The notes under the pieces are model-generated. The model was given only the letters and a program-made list of their open reading frames with translations. It did not search any database and was not told where the DNA came from. Shown here in pieces: positions 50,548-57,297 of a DNA stretch of 64,000 nucleotides. Source of the DNA: Iocasia fonsfrigidae (GTDB lineage: Bacteria; Bacillota; Halanaerobiia; Halanaerobiales; DTU029); contig NZ_CP046640.1 in assembly GCF_017751145.1 (NCBI RefSeq), positions 3,638,137 to 3,702,136 of the forward strand, given 5' to 3'. The stretch's first letter is position 1. Each line of letters starts with the position of its first letter. The position numbers and the translations under genes are program-made.

Positions 50548-50879
50548 TATTCTATACCCATCTTGACCAGTTTAACAGCCAGTTCATAGGCAGAAAGCTC
50601 ACTACGTAGTATATTCACACCCTTCTCCTCAGCCCTCGCTACAGCAGCATCCTCTACGGTCATACCCTCAACTACAATAACAGCAGCCACATCTGCCAGC
50701 AGGGCTACAGCTACAACATTCTGGTGGCCCTGGATAGTAAGCCAGAGGTTACCTTCTTCAGCCCTGGCCATCACATTACTCAAGAGATCCCCTATATAAG
50801 CACCACTAACCTCCCTAGCAAGGGAGTCAGCAGCAATGACCTCCAGTCCCAGCTTATCGACAATTTCATTTACTCTCAT
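50547..50879 (-). CDS. DRTGG-domain protein (second copy in cluster)
   Basis: Small cytoplasmic regulator-like protein of 110 residues. The DRTGG fold is inferred from VSGAYIGDLLSNVMARAEEG, NLWLTIQGHQNVVAVALLAD and AAVIVVEGMTVEDAAVARAE. DRTGG domains are known from phosphotransacetylase and HPr-kinase neighbours and probably bind ligands. It overlaps the Fe-S gene by 14 bp. Confidence 0.8.
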   Translation of the reverse strand: MRVNEIVDKLGLEVIAADSLAREVSGAYIGDLLSNVMARAEEGNLWLTIQGHQNVVAVALLADVAAVIVVEGMTVEDAAVARAEEKGVNILRSELSAYELAVKLVKMGIE

Positions 50880-52230
50880 TTTTATTATTCTCCCCTTTCA
50901 AAACTTCCTTTTGGGTACCAGCCTTTTCTTCACGCCTTTTTTTTCTCATAATCGGTGGTATGGAATGGGCCAGTTCAGACATCTGATCAGCCAGATCCTC
51001 CACCTGCTCCCTGAGTATAAAGATACAATCACTGCGTTTAGCCTTACCAGTAACTATATCCTCAGCCAGGGTTTGGCAGTCAGGCGCCCCACAGGCAGCA
51101 CAATCTAAGCCGGGTAATAAATCTATCTCTTTCTCCAGCTGTGCCAGTTTTTCCATGGCCTTTTCGATATCACTATCAAGTCTAGCTACTTCTACTGGTT
51201 TAAACTCACTTGACAGTTGATAACTATAAAGACAATAATCCTGATTAACCGCCTTATTATGCTCTTCTGCCAGTTTTTTTAGATTATATTTAGCCTGAAA
51301 TGGATTTATTACATTAAGCACCCCACCTACACACCCCCCTGTACAGGCGGAAAGCTCACAATACCTGATATCTGTAATATTATTACGAGATATCTCTTCA
51401 AGTATATCCTTAACATTATGAATGCCTGACACAGCAATGGTTTTATTTAAGATAGCGGGTTTAATAAGATCTACTTCCCCACCACTCTGGCCCCATTTAA
51501 TCCCCAGATAGGGGGTAAGGCCTTTTTTTCCTTCACTCTCACTGTTCTTTTTATCCATCACTTCCAGTAAACTATGATAAACCTTATCAACAGGAATTGC
51601 CTTATCAATAAAACTCCTGTCCACACCCAGGGGATTATGAACAGTTGAAGTCTTACCTGGGCAGGGGGTTACCAAGAAAATACCCAGTTTCTGCTCACTA
51701 AGACCACTGTCCAACAACTCCTTCCTCACGCTCTGGGCCATTAATTCTGTAGGTGGTTTAAAAGGAATCAGCTGGTCAATAAGCTCCGGATATAAGAGTT
51801 TAATTAACCTCACAACAACAGGACATGAGGAAGATATATATAATTCCTTAGTATTTTTTAAAAAATCAATAGTCTTATATGTCAAGGCCTCTGCTGCCAT
51901 AGCAACATCATAAACACCCTTAAAACCGAGTTTATATAGACCCTTAATAACCTGGCCTGGTGAATAATCAATAAATTGACCATAGAAACTGGGGGGGACT
52001 AAAGCAACCGGGTAATCATAATCAGCAATATCTTCTATAGAATCAGTCCTGGTATATTTCGCATGATAGGCACAGGTTCTTATACATTCTGCACAGTCGA
52101 TACATAATTCTTCTTTAATCGTAGCCTTACCCTGATGTACCCTGATAGCCTTGGTAGGACAATCCTTTACACAGTTAGTACACCCTTCACATAATTCCTC
52201 TTTGAGTAAAACTGAATGCTGCTGAATCAT
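50866..52230 (-). CDS. [FeFe]-hydrogenase-like Fe-S protein with incomplete H-cluster ligands
   Basis: Soluble Fe-S protein, 454 residues. Residues 1-60 hold two 4Fe-4S motifs, CEGCTNCVKDCPTKAI and CIDCAECIRTCAYHA. The central domain resembles the hydrogenase large-subunit C-terminus, but the H-cluster motifs are altered: SSSCPVVV instead of TSCCPGW, TPCPGKTS instead of PCTAKKFE, and SACTGGCVGGVLNV instead of ACPGGC. Residues about 377-400 hold an extra 4Fe-4S motif, LDCAACGAPDCQTLAEDIV. Such proteins occur beside hydrogenase operons as putative redox sensors. I infer a sensory role, not H2 catalysis. Confidence 0.85.
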   Translation of the reverse strand: MIQQHSVLLKEELCEGCTNCVKDCPTKAIRVHQGKATIKEELCIDCAECIRTCAYHAKYTRTDSIEDIADYDYPVALVPPSFYGQFIDYSPGQVIKGLYKLGFKGVYDVAMAAEALTYKTIDFLKNTKELYISSSCPVVVRLIKLLYPELIDQLIPFKPPTELMAQSVRKELLDSGLSEQKLGIFLVTPCPGKTSTVHNPLGVDRSFIDKAIPVDKVYHSLLEVMDKKNSESEGKKGLTPYLGIKWGQSGGEVDLIKPAILNKTIAVSGIHNVKDILEEISRNNITDIRYCELSACTGGCVGGVLNVINPFQAKYNLKKLAEEHNKAVNQDYCLYSYQLSSEFKPVEVARLDSDIEKAMEKLAQLEKEIDLLPGLDCAACGAPDCQTLAEDIVTGKAKRSDCIFILREQVEDLADQMSELAHSIPPIMRKKRREEKAGTQKEVLKGENNKNESK

Positions 52231-52253
52231 AAAAGACCACTCTTTCTTAAAGA

Positions 52254-52697
52254 TTATTTAATAGCTATTACCACCTTGATACTGGTCCCTTCACCTGGAG
52301 CAGTATCAATCTCCAACTGATCTGAATAGTTTTTAACATTAACCAGACCCATGCCAGCTCCAAAACCCATTTCCCTCACTTCATCACTGGCTGTTGAATA
52401 TCCAGGTTGAAAAGCCTTCTCTAAATCCTCAATACCAGGCCCCTCATCATCAATATAAATAAAAATTTCATCAGAAGAAACCGCTGCCTTGATATTTCCC
52501 CCCTCAGAATGAATGATAATATTCATCTCCAGTTCATAGGTAACAATAGCAGCCCGGCGAATTATAGTATTATTTATGCCCAGTTTCCTTAATAAAGCCT
52601 TTAACTCACTTGAGGCCTCACCCCCGCGGGAAAAATCCCCCTTATCAATTTCCTTTTCTAGAATAGCATGTTCCTCCACATGACTTCCTCCACTCAC
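52254..52697 (-). CDS. Anti-sigma-factor-like GHKL ATPase (RsbW/SpoIIAB type)
   Basis: Serine-kinase-like ATPase of 147 residues. N-box AAIVTYELEMNIIIHSEGG, G1 box YIDDEGPGIEDLEKA, G2 box GFGAGMGLVNVKNYS. The start overlaps the DRTGG gene by 4 bp (ATGA). RsbW relatives phosphorylate or sequester partners; no anti-anti-sigma protein is encoded next to it. It lies 23 bases before the hydrogenase-like gene, which may be its redox input. Confidence 0.87.
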   Translation of the reverse strand: MSGGSHVEEHAILEKEIDKGDFSRGGEASSELKALLRKLGINNTIIRRAAIVTYELEMNIIIHSEGGNIKAAVSSDEIFIYIDDEGPGIEDLEKAFQPGYSTASDEVREMGFGAGMGLVNVKNYSDQLEIDTAPGEGTSIKVVIAIK

Positions 52698-53050
52698 TTG
52701 ATTTTATTAATTTTCTCAGGTTTTAACCCCTTTTCATATAGCATACCACAACATTCAAACAAAGGTTTTTTAGCCATATACAGATAAATACCACTTGTCC
52801 GGGCAAGTTCTATAGTCTCTACAGGAGGTTTTTTCCCTCGAACAAAGATAATCACCTTGATATCTATCATTTCGGCAGTTCGTACTACCTGTGGATTAGT
52901 AAGACCAGTCAATAATAGAGATTTCTCTTGAGAAAAAGCAAGTACATCACTCATCAAATCAGCCCCACAGGCCTTTTTTATCTCCAGTTCGTCATCACCA
53001 GCTACTAAAGGCTGCAACTGAAGGATATCCCTTATATCTGCCAGCTTCAT
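52694..53050 (-). CDS. DRTGG-domain protein (first copy in cluster)
   Basis: Protein of 118 residues related to the second copy at 50547: CGADLMSDVLAFSQEKSLLL, QVVRTAEMIDIKVIIFVRGK and ELARTSGIYLYMAKKPLFE. The C-terminal CCGMLYEKGL is extra. Function unknown; the pair of DRTGG genes brackets the ATPase and the Fe-S gene. It follows wecB by 34 bases. Confidence 0.8.
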   Translation of the reverse strand: MKLADIRDILQLQPLVAGDDELEIKKACGADLMSDVLAFSQEKSLLLTGLTNPQVVRTAEMIDIKVIIFVRGKKPPVETIELARTSGIYLYMAKKPLFECCGMLYEKGLKPEKINKIK

Positions 53051-53084
53051 CTATCAATTACCCCCTCAAATTTATTAAAAAAAG

Positions 53085-54233
53085 CTAAATATATTCCTCA
53101 CTTAAACAATCAACTAAACCAAATTCATAAAGCAGCCGTTCACAAATTCTCTGACTGGCCCGACCGTCACCATATGGATTAACAGCATTAGCCATCTTAT
53201 CATATTCTTCTTTATTATTAAGCAGAAGGCTAGCCTTGTTATATATTTCGTTCTCTTCAGTCCCCACCAGGGCAACAGTACCAGCTGTTACAGCCTCTGG
53301 ACGTTCAGTTGTATCCCGCAGGACAAGTACTGGTTTGCCGAGGCCCGGCGCCTCTTCCTGGATACCGCCCGAATCTGTAAGTACCAGATAAGACCTAGCC
53401 ATCAGATTTACAAAAGGCTTATACTCCATTGGTTCTATTAAGTGTACCCTGTTTAAACCCTCCAGGTTATCATTGGCAATCTCCCTGACTTTGGGGTTTA
53501 AATGAACTGGGAAAACCAATTCTACATCATGATTATCCTCAATAAGCCGCCTTACAGCAGTAAAGATATCCTCCATCGGTTTACCCAGATTCTCCCTACG
53601 GTGTGATGTCAGGAGTATTATTTTTTGATTAACAAAATCTAGCTGCTCTAAAACATCATTCTGAAAGACATAATCATCGTCTGCTGTTTCCAGAATAGCA
53701 TCTATCACAGTATTTCCCGTTACAAAAACCCTATCAGGATCTATATTTTCAGCCAGTAGATTTTCCCGTGAGTTTGCTGTAGGAGCAAAATGCAGATCTG
53801 CCAGTACAGCAGTAAGGTGTCTGTTCATCTCTTCAGGAAAAGGGGAATACTTATTATATGTCCTCAACCCTGCCTCAACATGCCCTAGCCTCACCTGCTG
53901 GTAAAAAGCAGCCAGACCAGCCACAAAGGTAGTCGAGGTATCACCGTGTACCAGAACAATATCCGGATTTTCTTTACTGATTACCCCTTCAAGACCCATA
54001 AGTACCCGGGTAGTTATCTCTGATAAAGACTGTCCCCCCTGCATAATATCCAGGTCATAATCTGGATTAATATCAAACAACCCTAAAACCTGATCAAGCA
54101 TCTCCCGGTGCTGAGCAGTAACAACCACTACAGCCTCAAACCTTTTATCCACCTGGAGAGCCTTTACCACAGGAGCCATCTTAATCGCCTCAGGTCTCGT
54201 CCCAAAAACCAACATCACTTTAATCCTATCCAT
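53085..54233 (-). CDS. wecB: UDP-N-acetylglucosamine 2-epimerase (non-hydrolysing)
   Basis: Makes UDP-ManNAc for surface polysaccharide, 382 residues. Signatures: MLVFGTRPEAIKMAPVV, VVVTAQHREMLDQVLGLF, VLVHGDTSTTFVAGLAAFYQ, VEAGLRTYNKYSPFPEEMNR and LTDSGGIQEEAPGLGKPVL with RDTTERPEA. It leads the regulatory-looking cluster that ends with the DUF711 gene. This may only be neighbourhood. An enzyme product with repeat B copy 3 upstream. Confidence 0.95.
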   Translation of the reverse strand: MDRIKVMLVFGTRPEAIKMAPVVKALQVDKRFEAVVVVTAQHREMLDQVLGLFDINPDYDLDIMQGGQSLSEITTRVLMGLEGVISKENPDIVLVHGDTSTTFVAGLAAFYQQVRLGHVEAGLRTYNKYSPFPEEMNRHLTAVLADLHFAPTANSRENLLAENIDPDRVFVTGNTVIDAILETADDDYVFQNDVLEQLDFVNQKIILLTSHRRENLGKPMEDIFTAVRRLIEDNHDVELVFPVHLNPKVREIANDNLEGLNRVHLIEPMEYKPFVNLMARSYLVLTDSGGIQEEAPGLGKPVLVLRDTTERPEAVTAGTVALVGTEENEIYNKASLLLNNKEEYDKMANAVNPYGDGRASQRICERLLYEFGLVDCLSEEYI

Positions 54234-54381
54234 TACTTAATCACCCTTATTAAACTAGTAATAAAACTAGAATCTCTAATTGAACAAAATGGCTTCGCCA
54301 CCCAGACTAAATCACTAATTATTAATTTTTTCTTAGAACCACTTTTCACTCAAAGTTAACTACTCATCATAATAAACCAGC

Positions 54382-54502
54382 CCAATATATTTACTGTACG
54401 ACTCTAGAAATTGTCTGGAGGCATGGACGCCGGAAGACAATTTCTCGACAGTAAACGAAGGCAGGACGCCGTAGTGCACAACAAGGGAAGTAAATATATT
54501 GG
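54382..54502. repeat. Repeat family B, copy 3
   Basis: Shortest copy. Perfect 14-bp ends CCAATATATTTACT (54382-54395) and AGTAAATATATTGG (54489-54502). Internal stem AGAAATTGTC (54406-54415) / GACAATTTCT (54436-54445), loop TGGAGGCATGGACGCCGGAA; then CGACAGTAAACGAAGGCAGG and ACGCCG. Flanks also resemble copy 1 (TCATCATAATA to the left, GGTCTT-AAAGTTAT to the right), so the unit is wider than the inverted repeat. The rest of 54234-54635 holds the wecB leader and the terminator below. Confidence 0.85.
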
Positions 54503-54579
54503 TCGGTCTTCAAAGTTATTAAAAACATAGCTTCTTTAAAAGTACATAATATTATCATAACACAGTTTATAAATCCTTT

Positions 54580-54608
54580 CAAAAGAAAAAAGAGCCTTCT
54601 AAAGGCTC
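54580..54608 (-). terminator. Intrinsic terminator of the small zinc-ribbon gene
   Basis: GAGCCTT-TAG-AAGGCTC (54592-54608) followed by TTTTTTCTTTT on the minus strand, 27 bases after the stop codon. A textbook terminator. Confidence 0.85.
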
Positions 54609-54635
54609 AAATACACGCCAATATTCAACTATATC

Positions 54636-54794
54636 TCAAGCTAATTTCTCCCGTTTATTATCCTTATTTGTTTCAGTAGTAGTTTCTACTTTTTCATTTG
54701 CCAGATCCTTGCCGCAATAACAGCACAACCATTTTCCAGCCCTACTTGCGGAATAATTATAATGATTACAGTTTGGACAGTGTATTCTGTACAT
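54636..54794 (-). CDS. Small zinc-ribbon protein
   Basis: A 52-residue protein starting MYRIHCPNCNHYNYSASRAG, with CPNC at 6-9 and CCYCG at 24-28, two knuckles of a zinc ribbon. The C-terminal 20 residues are charged (ETTTETNKDNKREKLA). AAGGTG lies before the ATG at 54794 and a terminator follows, so it is a real single-gene unit. Role unknown; such ribbons bind RNA, DNA or protein. Confidence 0.8.
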   Translation of the reverse strand: MYRIHCPNCNHYNYSASRAGKWLCCYCGKDLANEKVETTTETNKDNKREKLA

Positions 54795-54986
54795 AAACAC
54801 ACCTTCTTTCTTCCAACTTAATTACTAATAAAGATATATCTTACTGTAATATATATATCCAAGCAAAGACGATTATTAATTATTTATATAAATTATATTC
54901 ACTTACAGCTGTTTATATACATGATTCTGTCCATATACTGCTTTTCCTCATTTACCCATATATAGACAAAATATACGCCTTGTTCT

Positions 54987-55014
54987 ATTATATCATTTTA
55001 TTTTCAATTTGCAA
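54987..55014 (-). promoter_or_regulatory. Possible promoter of the zinc-ribbon gene
   Basis: TTGCAA (55009-55014) and TATAAT (54987-54992) on the minus strand, 16 bp apart. It would give a leader of about 185 bases. The remainder of 54795-55032 is A/T-rich without other features. Confidence 0.45.
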
Positions 55015-55032
55015 GTGATCTTGCCGACATTA

Positions 55033-55620
55033 TTATAATTTTTCCTTTATATTATCAGCAATTTGATTTAATAGCTGTTTGGACTGCATTTCCAGCTCAT
55101 TAAGCTTTTCTTTAAAACCCTGCTGGGTCTCTTCATCAATAGCTGGCTCCATTTTCATTACCGTTCTGCCATCACTGGTTTTAACAGGTTTCATTGTCAT
55201 CTGAGCATTTTCCATCTGCTCTTCAATAATATTATTCATTCTCTCTCGTTCAGCATTATATCTTTCTTTAAGATTGAAAACCTGTTCAAATCCCTGTTCC
55301 AGTAATGAACTATTACGTCCCTCCTTTAGAGACTCAATTGCCAGGATACCTTCTTTGCGCCGTTTTATTTGATAATCAGCTGTTTTAAGCCCTATCGACT
55401 CTATTAACAGTACCTGGGCCTCTCTCAGCAAATCACCATCATCTTCATCTTTTAATCTTTCCCAAAGGTCTTCTGGACTTATCTTTTCCTTATAAAAATC
55501 AGACAGTAAAGGCTTAATCTTATCCCTTTTAATCCTTAACTCTTCCTCTGCTGTCAACTCATCACCAATTGCCTCAGCCTTCTCCATAGCAATTTCAAAA
55601 GCACTTTTCATCTTTCTCAT
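55033..55620 (-). CDS. Unrecognised coiled-coil protein
   Basis: About 195 residues, not a family that I can name. I start at ATG 55620 (MRKMKSAFEIAMEKAEAIG) with AAAGGAGTG before it. The first 60 residues are charged helices (DELTAEEELRIKRDKIKP), the middle has LLIESIGLKTADYQIKRRKE, and the last 80 contain heptad-like stretches (NAERERMNNIIEEQ; KLNELEMQSKQLLNQIADNI). Cytoplasmic, no Cys, no membrane segment. It is 4 bases from the upstream unknown gene, so the two form a pair. Confidence 0.8.
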   Translation of the reverse strand: MRKMKSAFEIAMEKAEAIGDELTAEEELRIKRDKIKPLLSDFYKEKISPEDLWERLKDEDDGDLLREAQVLLIESIGLKTADYQIKRRKEGILAIESLKEGRNSSLLEQGFEQVFNLKERYNAERERMNNIIEEQMENAQMTMKPVKTSDGRTVMKMEPAIDEETQQGFKEKLNELEMQSKQLLNQIADNIKEKL

Positions 55621-55624
55621 AATA

Positions 55625-56362
55625 TCACTCCTTTTTAAAGAGATCAAAAAATCTATCTTCATAAGCCCGGAAAACTCCCCACTGATCTAGTTCCTGTTTG
55701 AGCTTTGCCGGGTCAAGAACACCACTCTTTACCTCAGCAAACATCTTTTCAATCTCCTCCTTAGCAGCCAGGGGTAGTCCCTCAAGATTCCGCGTAACCG
55801 CCGGTAAACCACGTTCATCCCTACGCAAGAAACCCTTATTTTCATAATAAGGGAGCTGTGATTTATAAGCACTCTTAATAATTAATTCCTGGACATATTT
55901 AGTTAATGATACATCCCAGAGCTCATCTATACCCTTGATAATAACAACAAAATCCTTTCCTTCATCCTCAATACGCCTCTCCAGTCTCTTAAATGTCTCA
56001 TTAATATCATATGACACTGTAGAGGTATGTTCTTCCTCCCTCTTATACCTCATTTTATATAATACACCGGCCAGATCGGGATTCTGCCGGGCAATTAATT
56101 TCATAGCCTCACGGGCCTCACTACTAAACCCTTCCATATCAACCAGATAACCAGGTGTTAATAACTTAGGCTTTTCCCAGGATATCTTCCCACGTCTAAC
56201 TTTAGTCTCAGGGCCCTCATTTTTAAACACCTCATGATAGGCAGGCTCAGCAAGGACATAGAAGTGAAGGGTTGTTGCTGAATTAGTCGAAATCAACCCG
56301 TCCGGCGACCGTAGTATCTCTGTTTCTTCCAGTGCATACTTTATTCGTTCAGGGCTATTCAT
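55625..56362 (-). CDS. Unrecognised protein, partner of the coiled-coil gene
   Basis: About 245 residues; I use ATG 56362 (MNSPERIKYALEET) with GGAGG 9 bases upstream. The stretch LHFYVLAEPAYHEVF and the DFVVIIKGIDELWDVSLTKY segment near 150 are distinctive. There is no signal peptide, membrane segment or nucleotide motif. It shares an operon with the coiled-coil protein. Phage or DNA-related roles cannot be excluded; no function is claimed. Confidence 0.8.
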   Translation of the reverse strand: MNSPERIKYALEETEILRSPDGLISTNSATTLHFYVLAEPAYHEVFKNEGPETKVRRGKISWEKPKLLTPGYLVDMEGFSSEAREAMKLIARQNPDLAGVLYKMRYKREEEHTSTVSYDINETFKRLERRIEDEGKDFVVIIKGIDELWDVSLTKYVQELIIKSAYKSQLPYYENKGFLRRDERGLPAVTRNLEGLPLAAKEEIEKMFAEVKSGVLDPAKLKQELDQWGVFRAYEDRFFDLFKKE

Positions 56363-56433
56363 ATTATGCTGCCTCCTCAAAGTCTTATTAATATTATATT
56401 ATAAAGATAAGCCAACCCCATGTCAATACACAA

Positions 56434-57295
56434 AAAGATGACAGGGGGACGGTTCGTCTGTCACATCATCTTTTCTTCACAGCCCTGGCCACAACACCAC
56501 GCCCAATCCCCAGTACCCTACTCAACTGCCTTATACTAGCATCTGTTTCCTTTTTTATAGCAAAAATCATCTTATCTCTATCAGTTTTACTAACATTAGC
56601 TAGGCCACCGACTTCAAACTCCTTAATTATTCTCTCCCTCAGTTCTTGATCACTAAGCCTTTTTTTACATTTATATTCCAGACAGTTGTCATTATTTACT
56701 TTCTGCATAAACAACTCAAAACTCTCCCTATCTACAAAGTAATCATCAATAAATCCAGCATCAATATTTACCTGTTTACCATTATACCACTTAATATATT
56801 TCTGATAACTACTCCACTCATATTCAACAGGCAGTTTACATATGCCTGCCTTGACTGGATTCTGATGAATATAACGCAGTACTACCAATAAATAGGTATC
56901 ATCCTCGACAGCCTCACTCTTAAATCTATTTTGAAACAGGTGACCATATCGGTCATATTTCTTATTATACCACTGAACAAAACTAACCGCTATCCTTTTA
57001 ATACTCTTACCGATTTTTTCATTTTCTTTTATCAATAAATGTACATGATTACCCATTAAACAATAGGCATATAATAAAAAATTACCGTTTTTTTGGGCCC
57101 TGTTAACCACCTGAATAAACCTTTTATTATCCTCATCAGCAACAAAAATAGTCTTCCTGTTTATCCCCCGCAGCATAACATGATATATCCCGGTTTCACT
57201 CTGTTTTCTTTTCTGTCTAGGCATTTTTGATCACCATTTTTAGTGTACCATTCTTTTGCTTTCGTGTCAATCGAACCGTCCCCCCGTCACGCAGC
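56434..57295. mobile_element. REP-flanked RAYT unit
   Basis: GGGGGACGGTTCG (56444-56456) and its exact complement CGAACCGTCCCCC (57272-57284) flank one transposase gene, with GACAG/CTGTC and GTC-type short arms around each. Such GAACCGTCCCC(C) repeats with TGTCAC arms are the REP partners of tyrosine RAYT proteins. Only these two REP copies were noticed in the window. Confidence 0.8.
56466..57224 (-). CDS. REP-associated tyrosine transposase (RAYT, Y1_Tnp/HUH family)
   Basis: Single-strand DNA nuclease/transposase of 252 residues. HUH motif in YCLMGNHVHLLIKEN at about 60, catalytic Tyr in the helix around VQWYNKKYDRYGHLFQNRFK, and IHQNPVKAGICKLPVEYEWSS (the family's NPV...A...W signature). 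The extra C-terminal 70 residues carry a helix-turn-helix-like region (DASIRQLSRVLGIGRGVVAR). Flanked by inverted REP sequences. These proteins usually occur once per locus and mobilise REP/BIME elements. Confidence 0.92.
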   Translation of the reverse strand: MPRQKRKQSETGIYHVMLRGINRKTIFVADEDNKRFIQVVNRAQKNGNFLLYAYCLMGNHVHLLIKENEKIGKSIKRIAVSFVQWYNKKYDRYGHLFQNRFKSEAVEDDTYLLVVLRYIHQNPVKAGICKLPVEYEWSSYQKYIKWYNGKQVNIDAGFIDDYFVDRESFELFMQKVNNDNCLEYKCKKRLSDQELRERIIKEFEVGGLANVSKTDRDKMIFAIKKETDASIRQLSRVLGIGRGVVARAVKKR

Positions 57296-57297
57296 AA

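Noticed and set aside
54391-54582. Minus-strand frame of 63 codons
   Set aside because: It is the translation of repeat B copy 3; no ribosome site.
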